Of a stretch of 64,000 nt of DNA, positions 26,481 through 34,759 are shown piece by piece. The position numbers were made by a program, and so were the translations under genes. Every line of letters begins with the position of its first letter. Position 1 is the first letter of the stretch. Below the pieces are notes generated by a model. It made no database searches. It was not told the origin of the DNA and saw nothing but the letters and a program-made list of their open reading frames with translations. This stretch comes from Phycisphaerales bacterium (GTDB lineage: Bacteria > Planctomycetota > Phycisphaerae > Phycisphaerales > UBA1924), in NCBI GenBank assembly GCA_022072615.1, contig JAJVHS010000045.1, forward strand, positions 62,001 through 126,000. The letters run 5' to 3'.

Positions 26481-28190
26481 GTGGGCACCACCTCTTACCA
26501 GCCCTCCGCTGGCGTTCTCCACCTGCAGGCCATCTCCGGGCCGCCGTTGCCGCCGCTGGCGATCCCCTCGGGAAAGCCCGTGATCCTCGGCCGGCAGGCC
26601 GCCTCCGCGGACATCGTCCTCAGCGGTGATCTGAGCGTTTCCAGGAATCACGCCAAGATCCTCCACCGGGGCGGCACCTGGCTCATCTGCGATATCGGAT
26701 CCAAGCACGGCACCTACCTCAACGGCGTCCGCATTCCCCCCCACGAGCTGGCGCCCATCCGCGACGGCGACTTCATCCGCCTCGGACCGTGGACTTTCCA
26801 TGTCGGCGGACCGGCCGCCTCGGGTCCACGCATGCTCTCGACCAACGACGACATCGCCTCCAGCGCCAACCGTGTGCGCCGCGTGGCCGAGCACGAGATG
26901 TCGCTCAAGGTCCGAGAACGGCTCGACCTGCTCATCGACGCCGCCGGCGCCATCGCCACCGCCACCACCATCCAGGCCCTCGCCGCCGCCGCCCTCGAAG
27001 CCCTCATCGGGGGCACCGGGTACCCCCGGGCAGCCTTCATCCGCCGCCTGCACTCGGGCGAGTTCGACGCCGCCTCCCGCGTGGAAGTCGTCGCTTCGCG
27101 CATCGCCAGCATGCCCAGCGGACCTCCCGGCGAGTTCGACTCCTTCAGCCTCACCGTCCTCCGAGCCGCCGACGATGGGAAGGTCGTCGTCCTCGATGGC
27201 AACCCCAGTTCCATCCCGCAAGGCCAGTCGCTCATCGACCTGCGGATCCAGCAGGCCCTGTGCGCCCCGGTCATCGTCGATGGCATTCCCGCGGCATACC
27301 TCTATTTGGACTCGCGCCAGCACGAGGGGCAGCCTCACGGCCCGCTCCAGTCCAGCAACGCTCGGCAGGCGGATGCGCCGGCGTTCGCGGTCGCGATCGC
27401 CCGCGTGTGCGGGCTGGCGATGGCGAACCTCAACCGCCTTGCCCTCGACCGCCGCCGCCGCGAACTCGAGGACGACCTCAACGCCGCCCGGGCCGCGCAG
27501 GCCCTGCTCATGCCCGCCCCGCAGGGACGATTCGGTCCCTACGCCTACGCGGTACGGTCGTGCCCGGGCCGCTTGGTCGCCGGCGACCTCTTCCACGCCC
27601 TGGCGCTCCCCGATGGGCGCACGGCGATCATGATCGGGGACGTCGCCGGCAAGGGGATCGGCGCCGGGATCCTCATGTCCGGGGCCCAGGCGCACCTCAC
27701 CGCCTCGCTCCTGCACCACGCCGACCCCGCCGTCGCGATGCGAGAGGTCAACCGGTTCGTGACCAGCCACGCCGAACCCGGGCGGTTCATCTCGCTCTTC
27801 TGCGCGATCCTCGACCCTGCCGGATCGATGACCTTCGTCGATGCCGGGCACGGCTACTGCATCATGCGCCGACCGGGCGGCGTGCCGAAGCGCATCTGCT
27901 CAGAGGGCGGCCCGCCGCTGGGCGCACAGGCGGAGTACCCCTACGTCAACGACCAGGTCGATTTCCCCGCGGGATCCTCGCTGGTGGTGTTCAGCGACGG
28001 CCTGGCCGAGCAGCCCGCGCCCGACGGCGGACGCTTCGGGGTCCCGCGGGTCGAGAGCCTGTGCGAAACCTGCTCGACCCCCGACGCCGTCGTCGACACG
28101 CTGCTGGCCGAGCTGCGGAAATTCGCGGCGGTCGACTCCCTCGACGACGACGTCACGATCGCGGCGGTGGAGTTCACGGTCGCCCGCTGA
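26481..28190 (+). CDS. FHA-GAF-PP2C (SpoIIE-type) serine phosphatase
   Basis: 569 aa from GTG 26481. Residues ~12-110 are an FHA phosphothreonine-binding domain ('VILGRQAASADIVL', 'SVSRNHAKI', 'GSKHGTYLNGV'). Residues ~150-320 look like a GAF sensor ('CAPVIVDGIPAAYLYLDSR'). From ~340 a PP2C_SIG/SpoIIE phosphatase follows: 'GRLVAGDLFHALALPDG', 'MIGDVAGKGIGAG', 'VVFSDGLAEQ', 'DDDVTIAAVEF', with the metal-binding aspartates present. It probably dephosphorylates serine/threonine residues on anti-sigma antagonists or on kinase substrates, recruited by the FHA domain. No anti-sigma or kinase gene is adjacent; the nearest Hanks kinase is at 3264. Confidence 0.9.
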   Translation: MGTTSYQPSAGVLHLQAISGPPLPPLAIPSGKPVILGRQAASADIVLSGDLSVSRNHAKILHRGGTWLICDIGSKHGTYLNGVRIPPHELAPIRDGDFIRLGPWTFHVGGPAASGPRMLSTNDDIASSANRVRRVAEHEMSLKVRERLDLLIDAAGAIATATTIQALAAAALEALIGGTGYPRAAFIRRLHSGEFDAASRVEVVASRIASMPSGPPGEFDSFSLTVLRAADDGKVVVLDGNPSSIPQGQSLIDLRIQQALCAPVIVDGIPAAYLYLDSRQHEGQPHGPLQSSNARQADAPAFAVAIARVCGLAMANLNRLALDRRRRELEDDLNAARAAQALLMPAPQGRFGPYAYAVRSCPGRLVAGDLFHALALPDGRTAIMIGDVAGKGIGAGILMSGAQAHLTASLLHHADPAVAMREVNRFVTSHAEPGRFISLFCAILDPAGSMTFVDAGHGYCIMRRPGGVPKRICSEGGPPLGAQAEYPYVNDQVDFPAGSSLVVFSDGLAEQPAPDGGRFGVPRVESLCETCSTPDAVVDTLLAELRKFAAVDSLDDDVTIAAVEFTVAR

Positions 28191-28196
28191 GCGTGC

Positions 28197-28712
28197 CTAA
28201 TACGACGTCGACCGGACGTTCTCGTCGTTCAACTCACGGAACATCTCGGCGTACGAGCGGTCCGCGAACTCGTAAGAGACGTTCTTGCCCTTGGCCGTCA
28301 CGTCTACCTTGGGCGGGCGGAGCATCTCCCACACCAGAAACGGCACCAGCCCCAGGAGCATGAAACCCGCCGCCGCCCAGCGCCTGAGCGCCCGCGGCTG
28401 CGAGGGGAGCCACCCGAGCGTGTCCACCAGCCACAGCACCGCGCCGCCCACCGCCAGCCCGACGATCCACGTGGTCACCCCGCGGAGCCTGCGATCGAGC
28501 CGCAGGGCACGCGTGCAGACGCCGCACGCGGGCACCTGAACCTTCGGACGCGCTCCGACCGACCACGAGAGCGTCAGGAGTTGATCAAATCCCACGCGCG
28601 ACGCGCGGAACTCGAAGCGGCCGTCGGGGTGCTCGATGCCGCACAGCACGCAGACATCGGGCCATCTCGGCTCGGCCTCGCCATTGAGGGTGACGTCCGA
28701 TGAAACCGGCAT
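28197..28712 (-). CDS. Hypothetical protein with CxxC pairs and two membrane helices
   Basis: 171 aa. The N-terminal third carries 'CVLCG' and 'ACGVCTRAL', two CxxC pairs likely to bind zinc, on either side of a beta-rich segment. Two membrane helices follow ('TTWIVGLAVGGAVLWLVDTL', 'WAAAGFMLLGLVPFLVWEML'), then a cytosolic tail ending 'SYAEMFRELNDENV'. This zinc-knuckle plus two-helix layout is frequent in planctomycete hypothetical proteins. The start is supported by a TACACT -10 7 nt upstream. It converges with the FHA phosphatase, with stops only 6 bp apart. Confidence 0.65.
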   Translation of the reverse strand: MPVSSDVTLNGEAEPRWPDVCVLCGIEHPDGRFEFRASRVGFDQLLTLSWSVGARPKVQVPACGVCTRALRLDRRLRGVTTWIVGLAVGGAVLWLVDTLGWLPSQPRALRRWAAAGFMLLGLVPFLVWEMLRPPKVDVTAKGKNVSYEFADRSYAEMFRELNDENVRSTSY

Positions 28713-28719
28713 GCGGGCG

Positions 28720-28725
28720 AGTGTA
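28720..28725 (-). promoter_or_regulatory. -10 hexamer TACACT, leaderless spacing
   Basis: Minus-strand TACACT, 7 nt, ATG at 28712. Confidence 0.5.
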
Positions 28726-28785
28726 CCTGTTGGCGCGGCGCATGACCGACCTCGGCGCAGAGCCTTTCGAGTCGGTCGCTCCGCC

Positions 28786-30198
28786 CTAGCCCTGATCGAG
28801 AAGCCCCGCGAGCCCCGCCCGTTGCAGGCTCAGGAAGGGCAGCGCGATGCTCGCGACATAAAGGGGGTTGGCCTGCGCCCCCGTCTGCGGGTTGCGCCAC
28901 TCCCAGGCATGCGTCAGACCGTCCGGGCGGCGATCCGCCCGGAGTGTCCCGACAAACTCCCGAGCCAGTTCTCCCGCGGCCTGCGCATCGGCGATGTGCA
29001 TCGCCGCGATGTACCACCCGACGGGCGTGAACCAGTACCCGCCGTTCTGGTACTCGCCGGCCGCGCAAACGGCTCGCTCCCACGACCCGTTGTTGACCTT
29101 GTCTGTCGTGAGGACGTGGCGCACCATGCCGTCGCGCACGGCGGTGCGCTCGCGATAGGCTCGGACCAGCGATCTCGCCGCGCTCATTGCGTCCGTACCG
29201 CCGATCGCACCCGACGTCACCGCCAGCGCGGTGCCCCACACATCCGCCTGGTTGCCTATGCCCGTCGCGGAGTGAAGCCACGCTTCGTCGCCCGCCGTCC
29301 CGCCGCGGAGAAAGGTGCTCGAGATCGCTCGAGCCAGGGATTCGCCATCGGCTGCGTACGACGCGGCTCGCTCGTGATCATCATCCGCACTCATCAGCTC
29401 GCTCATCTGCCGGGCAGCGATGAACTTCAGGACGGAGGGGAACAGGAGGGCGCCGCTCTTGAAAATCGCGTCGCAGAAACCCCAGTCCTTCGCGTTCTCC
29501 GTCTCGGGATCGCCGGACATGACCAGGCCGGTCGAAGGGTCGCACGTCCCCGAGGCGTACACGCGCTCGCACAAGTCGCGGAGCGCGATCTCCCGCCCGT
29601 TCCAGCCGACGGGCCCGCGCCAGAGCGAAAGCTCGCGCGTCAGGCGCCAGTGCTCGTACACCATCGAAAGGAAATAAAAGTTGTCGTCCAGTGGCGGCGT
29701 GTGCCCCCACGGCGGGCCGCCCTGCTTGTCGCCGGTTTCGTAACTCCCCGGGAAGAAGCACGCCCGGGCATCAAAGGTCACGTGATCGGGCACCGTTAGC
29801 GGCGGCACCGTGACGCCGGGCCGGACGACCCAGGTTTCCGGCCCGCTCGTCACGCTCGCGACCAGTCGGATCCAGCCCTCGATCTCGCCCGCGGGGATCA
29901 GGTCGCCGCCGAGCATCATCGCCGCGTCGCGCACCCAGAACGCCGGGTATCCCATGTTGCCGCCCGGCAGGTGGAGGTCGTACGGCGTTGTATTGCGGTG
30001 ACCGTCAGACGCCGACCCGGCGGCAAGAAACGCCGAGCGCACGATGCGCCGAGCCTGCTCGCGAACAAACGCCCCGCCCGGCATCGAGTCCAGGTCGAGG
30101 ATGTCCGTGATCTCGACGGGTTGCCGGACGCGAGCGAAGCCGCGGACCGCGGCCGCCCCGAGCACGCCGACCGCAAAGGCCCGTCGCGACAGGCTCAT
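28786..30198 (-). CDS. Tat-exported six-hairpin glycosidase-like protein
   Basis: 470 aa from ATG 30198. The N-terminus 'SLSRRAFAVGVLGAAAVRG' is a twin-arginine signal. The mature part is mostly helical with conserved-looking aromatic/acidic motifs: 'GNMGYPAFWVRDAAMMLGG', 'PLDDNFYFLSMVYEHW', 'FCDAIFKSGALLFPS', 'QNGGYWFTPVGWYIAAM', consistent with an (alpha/alpha)6-barrel carbohydrate-active enzyme. I cannot assign a GH family. Earlier ATG codons exist (30219, 30258), but they would bury the Tat signal. A TATCAT hexamer at 30292-30297 is a possible -10. Confidence 0.65.
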   Translation of the reverse strand: MSLSRRAFAVGVLGAAAVRGFARVRQPVEITDILDLDSMPGGAFVREQARRIVRSAFLAAGSASDGHRNTTPYDLHLPGGNMGYPAFWVRDAAMMLGGDLIPAGEIEGWIRLVASVTSGPETWVVRPGVTVPPLTVPDHVTFDARACFFPGSYETGDKQGGPPWGHTPPLDDNFYFLSMVYEHWRLTRELSLWRGPVGWNGREIALRDLCERVYASGTCDPSTGLVMSGDPETENAKDWGFCDAIFKSGALLFPSVLKFIAARQMSELMSADDDHERAASYAADGESLARAISSTFLRGGTAGDEAWLHSATGIGNQADVWGTALAVTSGAIGGTDAMSAARSLVRAYRERTAVRDGMVRHVLTTDKVNNGSWERAVCAAGEYQNGGYWFTPVGWYIAAMHIADAQAAGELAREFVGTLRADRRPDGLTHAWEWRNPQTGAQANPLYVASIALPFLSLQRAGLAGLLDQG

Positions 30199-30355
30199 CG
30201 CGCCCACGCCATGTTCAGGCATCGATGCCGCCACGCGCACGCTCCGCGAAGACGGGCGCACACCCGGCCTGCCGGGCGCTGTCCCGCAGTCGCATGATAC
30301 CGAACGAGCAGCGCCGCGGTCTGCTGGTTTTCAACTTGAGCGACAGGCGGTCAGT

Positions 30356-31900
30356 TCACCCCCCCACCGCGGTCCCCTGCTTGGCCGCGCGGCGGGCCAG
30401 GTGGCTGTCCACGGCTCGGAAGACATCCTCCGCCAGGTCAAAGACGTTGCCGTGGACGTCGCCGGGGATGTCGTTGGCGATGAAGCTCACGGCGATGCGT
30501 TCGCCGGTGTCGCGGTTGGTCACGTAGCCCGAGAGGCTCCGCACCTGGTTGATGTACCCGCTCTTGGCCCGGATGTCGCACTTGAGCTTCGCGCCCAGGA
30601 ACCGCCGCTTGAGCGTGCCCTCGCCCGGCTTGGCCAGGGACGACACGAACGCGTCGGCGATCGTCCGGTCGCGCGAAATGGTCGTCAGCCAGCGCGTCAG
30701 CGTCTCCGGAGAGACCGCGTTGTCGCGGCTCATGCCCGAACCGTCCGCCACCCGCGTCGACGCCGCGTACCCCGGGCCCAGCTTCTCCGACAGCAGCATC
30801 AGCATCACCTTGCCGCCGTTCTCCCACGACCCGGGCATGTTCGTCGCCGAGTGACCGATCGTCTTGATCAGGCACTCCGCGTACAGGTTGTACGAATCCG
30901 TGTTGCACCGCTTGAGCACGTCCGACAGCGGGGTCGTCACCACCGCGATCGTCCGCCCGCCCACGAACTCCTCCTCAGGCCGCACCAGCCGCACCGTCGA
31001 GGCAGAATCAGGCACCGAGACCCCCGCCTTGCGGAGCCTGTCCACGATCAGGCGCCCGAAGAGCTCGGTCGGCTCGGTGATCGCGACCTCGATCGGCACC
31101 GCCGACGGGACGGCGACCTCGCCGGTAAACCGGAACCGGAACGGGTCCTGCGTGCGCAGGACCGAAACCGTGTTCCGTTCGCCGTTGACGCTCTTGGCCC
31201 GGTTCTCGATGTCGATCCACGGCACTTCGGGCTGGACCCGGATCATCGGGGCGGCCTTCGCCGACCCCTTCGAGGGCCGCGGGTAGAACGCCAGCAGGTT
31301 GGTGTGGAAGTTGATCCCCGACACCTCGGCGCAGTACCACTTGTCGAGCTGGTTGGTCGGCCACGTCGGGTGGACGTAGTTGCGGTCGAACACCCGGTCG
31401 TCGAGCACCAGTTCCGAGACCTCGCCCACGCCCGCCTTGCTCACCGACTCGGCCAGCAGGTTGAGCACGTCCTCGACCGTCAGTTTCGGCTCGGTCTGGT
31501 TGAGGAGCTCGGGGTCCGCCAAGGCCGGGTCCCCGCTGCCCACGAGCACCAGCCTGCCGCCGATGTCGCGCAGCTCGGTCCGGAAGACGTACTCCGGCCC
31601 CAGCGTCCACAGCGCGGCGGCGGAGGTCAGGATCTTCATGTTGGAGGCGGGGATCATCGGGACGTCCGCCCGGGACGCGAAGAGGATCTCGCCCGTCGAG
31701 GTATCAACCACGCTGACGCCGATCTTGGACTGGCCGACCTTGGTGCTCTGCATCAGGCGGCGCAGCTCGGAGGCCAGTTCCTGGCCGGAGGCCGCGGTCG
31801 CCGCGAGCATCGTGACCACGGCGCCCAGCGCGGCGCGTCCTGCGCTGCGGCCCCCTGCCGCCCGGCCGATCAGTCGGAATCCTTCCCTGACAACCTGCAT
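30356..31900 (-). CDS. dacB: D-Ala-D-Ala carboxypeptidase/endopeptidase, PBP4 (S13) family
   Basis: 514 aa from ATG 31900, with GAGGAG 8 nt upstream and a signal peptide ending 'ATAASGQ'. The penicillin-binding motifs of family S13 are visible: SxxK in 'ASNMKILTSAA', SxN in 'GSGMSRDNAVS', and KSG in 'AKSGYINQVRSLSGYV', the last matching the KTG box. It trims or cleaves peptidoglycan peptides in the periplasm. The gene is flanked by a Tat-exported glycosidase-like gene and tatD, without evident coupling. The start at 32179 in the ORF track lacks a signal peptide. Confidence 0.9.
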   Translation of the reverse strand: MQVVREGFRLIGRAAGGRSAGRAALGAVVTMLAATAASGQELASELRRLMQSTKVGQSKIGVSVVDTSTGEILFASRADVPMIPASNMKILTSAAALWTLGPEYVFRTELRDIGGRLVLVGSGDPALADPELLNQTEPKLTVEDVLNLLAESVSKAGVGEVSELVLDDRVFDRNYVHPTWPTNQLDKWYCAEVSGINFHTNLLAFYPRPSKGSAKAAPMIRVQPEVPWIDIENRAKSVNGERNTVSVLRTQDPFRFRFTGEVAVPSAVPIEVAITEPTELFGRLIVDRLRKAGVSVPDSASTVRLVRPEEEFVGGRTIAVVTTPLSDVLKRCNTDSYNLYAECLIKTIGHSATNMPGSWENGGKVMLMLLSEKLGPGYAASTRVADGSGMSRDNAVSPETLTRWLTTISRDRTIADAFVSSLAKPGEGTLKRRFLGAKLKCDIRAKSGYINQVRSLSGYVTNRDTGERIAVSFIANDIPGDVHGNVFDLAEDVFRAVDSHLARRAAKQGTAVGG

Positions 31901-32052
31901 TCGGTCGCTCCTCTGTCTCCGCTGGCGCGGCGGCGTCCCCGTGCCGCGTGCTGAGAGTCCAATCGGACAACGCTCGGGGTCGTCTCCAGCATTCCGCCCC
32001 GACGTTTGACTCCCTGACATTCTCGCCCCGTGCGTGACCGCGCCAACCCCGC

Positions 32053-32838
32053 TCAACCGGCCGGAATCCCGAAAAACCGCTCGGTGTTCCGGTTGATCTG
32101 GTCGTGAAAAGTCTCCCACGCCACGCCCCGCAGCTCGGCGAGGCGCCGGGCGGTCACGCTCGACATCCACGGTTCGCACGGCCGCTTGCCGCGGTGCGGG
32201 TCCGGCGAGAGAAACGGCGCATCCGTCTCAACCATCAGGCGGTCGGCCGGCACCAGCACCGCCGCCGCCTGCACGTCCCGGGCGTTGCGGTACGTCACCA
32301 CCCCGGTGAAGGAGATCCACGAACCGATGTCGAGCACCTTCCGAGCATCCGCCGGCGTCCCCGTGAAACAGTGAAAGACCATCCGGGAGGTGTCCAGCCC
32401 GGACGACTTCAGGCGGGGGATCAGGTCGTCGAAGGCCTCCCGGCAGTGGATCACCACCGGTTTATCGATCCCCCGGCCACGCACGGACTGGATGTACGCA
32501 AGCTGCTCGGCCAGCACCTGGTCCTGGAGCGCGCGCGGCGGGTCGGTGTAGTGATTATCCAGACCCAGCTCACCCCAGGCGACGCAGCGGTCGTCCGCGA
32601 TCGCCTGGCCCATCAGCGGCCACTCGTGCGGACCCTGATCCGCATACAAAGGATGCACGCCCGCGGTCGACCAGACGGTCGGGAATCGCTTGGCCAGCGC
32701 CAGCGTCTCCAGGGAGTTCCGCGTCGTGGTCGCGATCGTGATCGCGCCGGTCACCCCGTGCCGCGCAGCCTCGGCCAGGACGTCTCCAACCCGCCCGTCA
32801 AAGTCGGGAAAGGTGAGGTGGCAGTGCGTGTCGATCAC
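32053..32838 (-). CDS. TatD-family metal-dependent hydrolase
   Basis: 261 aa from GTG 32838, so that the protein opens 'VIDTHCHLTFPDFDG', the usual metal-binding HxH N-terminus of TatD. Other ligands are visible in 'GELGLDNHY', 'VIHCREAFDDL', 'VFHCFTGTPADA' and 'VETDAPFLSP'. TatD proteins are cytoplasmic Mg/Zn-dependent nucleases (3'-5' exonuclease activity on DNA in E. coli TatD); some homologues remove D-amino acids from tRNA. The ORF-track start at 32886 would overlap the promoter of the divergent gene. TATCCT ends 5 nt before the GTG. Confidence 0.9.
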   Translation of the reverse strand: MIDTHCHLTFPDFDGRVGDVLAEAARHGVTGAITIATTTRNSLETLALAKRFPTVWSTAGVHPLYADQGPHEWPLMGQAIADDRCVAWGELGLDNHYTDPPRALQDQVLAEQLAYIQSVRGRGIDKPVVIHCREAFDDLIPRLKSSGLDTSRMVFHCFTGTPADARKVLDIGSWISFTGVVTYRNARDVQAAAVLVPADRLMVETDAPFLSPDPHRGKRPCEPWMSSVTARRLAELRGVAWETFHDQINRNTERFFGIPAG

Positions 32839-32843
32839 GCGGG

Positions 32844-32887
32844 AGGATATGACGGATCGGCGCTGGACCGGCCGTTCCCCGTACACT
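32844..32887. promoter_or_regulatory. Divergent pair of leaderless-type -10 elements
   Basis: Minus strand: TATCCT (32844-32849), 5 nt before GTG 32838. Plus strand: TACACT (32882-32887), 7 nt before ATG 32895. The whole divergent control region is only 56 bp between start codons, so both promoters must share their -35 area. Confidence 0.5.
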
Positions 32888-32894
32888 TGTTTCC

Positions 32895-34388
32895 ATGATC
32901 CATGCTCGGTTCCGAGCGGCGGTTGGCATCCTGGCGTGCCTGGTCGCGGTGTCCCGCGCGGCGGCCGGAGAGGACTACGACCGGTATTACAAGGTCCTGA
33001 TGGACAACCAGCCCGCGGGCTGGATGCGGCTCCAGCGGGTTTCCGACGGCGACACGGTCACCACGACCCGGGAGATGCGCTTCGAACTGGCCCGCGGAGA
33101 GGTCAAATCGACCGCGAACATGAAAACCCGGTTCGTCGAGACCCCCGCGGGAAAGCCCGTTTCCATGCGCTCAGAAGTGGCGATGGGCGCGAACCCGGTG
33201 GTTGTGGAATACACGTTCGGACCTGCGGACGTGCTGGTCATCAACAACCCCGAGGGCTCGAAGAAGGAGACTCGCGCGCCGCTGCCCGCCGGCGAGTGGC
33301 TCACGCCCAGCGCCGCGGCGCAGTTTGTGCGCAAGCGGCTCGCCGGCGGCGCCAAGGAAATCTCGTACAGAACGATCGACCCCCTCTCGGGCCTGGGGGT
33401 CGAGACCATCACGCTCTCGGCCATCACGCGGGACCGGCTGCAGGTGGGCGACCGGGCGCTCGAGGGGTACCGGATGAAATCAGCCTCGTCGGGCTCCCCC
33501 GGCGTGGTCGGCGAGGACTTCGTTGATCTTGAAGGTTCGCTGGTCTCGCAGACGGCGGGCATGGGCGGACTGGTGGTGACCACCATCCTGGCGGGCCCGG
33601 AGGTCGTCGATCAGAAGGTCGAGGCGCCAGAGCTGATGGTGTCCACCTTTGTGCGCCCCGATCGGCCCATCATGGACGCCCGGCGCGTCTCAAAGGCGAC
33701 GTTCGTGCTCGATTACTCGACCAAGGACGCTCCGACGGTCCCCGAGACGGGGTCGCAGACCACCACCGCGGCCGACGGGCAACGGCTCACGGTCCTCGTG
33801 GATGCATCGATGCCGTTCGAGGCGCCCGCGAAGGACTGGGACAACCAGGCCTACCGCTTGCCGTCGGCGCTGCTGACGTCGGAGGACCCGAAGGTAATCG
33901 AGCTCGCCCGCCGAGCGGTCCGCGAGATCCCCGAGGATCAGGTCCACGCCCGGGCCGAGGCGATCCGCGGGGCTGTGCACCGGCACATCCGAAAGAAGGA
34001 CCTGAGCATCGGCTTCGCGTCCGCGGCCGACACCGTGGCTTCGGGACAGGGCGACTGCACCGAGCACGCGGTGCTGCTCGCGGCGGCGCTGAGGGCCGCG
34101 GGGATCCCCTCGCGCGTCGCGGGCGGGCTGATCTACGCCGACCAGTTCGCAGGCAGCCGCGACATTTTCGGGTACCACATGTGGGCGCAGGCGCTCATCC
34201 AGACCGACGCCGGGCTGCGATGGGTGGACCTGGACGCCACGCTCGACCCGCCGGGGTACGACGCGACTCACCTTGCGCTTGTGACCTCTGCCATGAGCGA
34301 CGATCTGGCGGCGAGGGAACTGCTGGGGATCGCCGCGGCGATGGGCCGGCTGAGCATCTCGGTGGTGGAAGTCGAGCACCGCCGGTGA
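32895..34388 (+). CDS. Exported transglutaminase-like protein
   Basis: 497 aa with a signal peptide ('VGILACLVAVSRAAAG'). The first ~330 residues form a beta-rich domain ('YYKVLMDNQPAGWMRLQRV', 'GYRMKSASSGSPG'). The C-terminal part is a transglutaminase-like papain fold: Cys in 'GQGDCTEHAVLLAAALRAAG', His in 'FGYHMWAQALIQ', Asp in 'RWVDLDATLDP', with 'GIPSRVAGGLIY' between. The triad is intact, so it may be a protease, amidase or crosslinker in the periplasm. Similar N-terminal domains accompany transglutaminase domains in many planctomycete and bacteroidete proteins. Function not further defined. Confidence 0.8.
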   Translation: MIHARFRAAVGILACLVAVSRAAAGEDYDRYYKVLMDNQPAGWMRLQRVSDGDTVTTTREMRFELARGEVKSTANMKTRFVETPAGKPVSMRSEVAMGANPVVVEYTFGPADVLVINNPEGSKKETRAPLPAGEWLTPSAAAQFVRKRLAGGAKEISYRTIDPLSGLGVETITLSAITRDRLQVGDRALEGYRMKSASSGSPGVVGEDFVDLEGSLVSQTAGMGGLVVTTILAGPEVVDQKVEAPELMVSTFVRPDRPIMDARRVSKATFVLDYSTKDAPTVPETGSQTTTAADGQRLTVLVDASMPFEAPAKDWDNQAYRLPSALLTSEDPKVIELARRAVREIPEDQVHARAEAIRGAVHRHIRKKDLSIGFASAADTVASGQGDCTEHAVLLAAALRAAGIPSRVAGGLIYADQFAGSRDIFGYHMWAQALIQTDAGLRWVDLDATLDPPGYDATHLALVTSAMSDDLAARELLGIAAAMGRLSISVVEVEHRR

Positions 34389-34759
34389 ACCCGGCCCCGG
34401 TCGGCCCAAGTACCTTCCATAGGGCGAACCCGAGGCCGCGCGCGGCGGGACGGGCGTGCGCTTGACGAGCGGACCGACTTCCGCGACACTTGACGCCCCG
34501 GTCAGCACGGAAGGTGGATCGAGCCGGCGGGGGAGCGGCCTCCGCGGAGTGCGACTTGGTTTCCTGACGGAGCCAGGACGCGGGCTTGCGACTTTCCGGG
34601 CGGCCTGCTCGGCCCCGGGAACCGGCTTATCGTTGGAACCCTCTCACGGTGGCGGTCAGGGCCACGGCGGGGCTCGTGGGCGGCGGCATTCGGGCACGGG
34701 CCCGGTCTTGAACAGGATCGAAGCAGGGGCCGGGCGGGCCCCGCGAGGAGCAACGTTCG
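34389..34759 (+). other. 371-bp intergenic region with a possible promoter
   Basis: No ORF with coding character. TTGACG (34462-34467), 17 bp, GACACT (34485-34490) is the best promoter-like pair; the -35 is good, the -10 weak. TATCGT near 34630 is a second -10 candidate. AGGAG precedes the gene at 34760. The rest shows only GC-rich sequence. Confidence 0.4.
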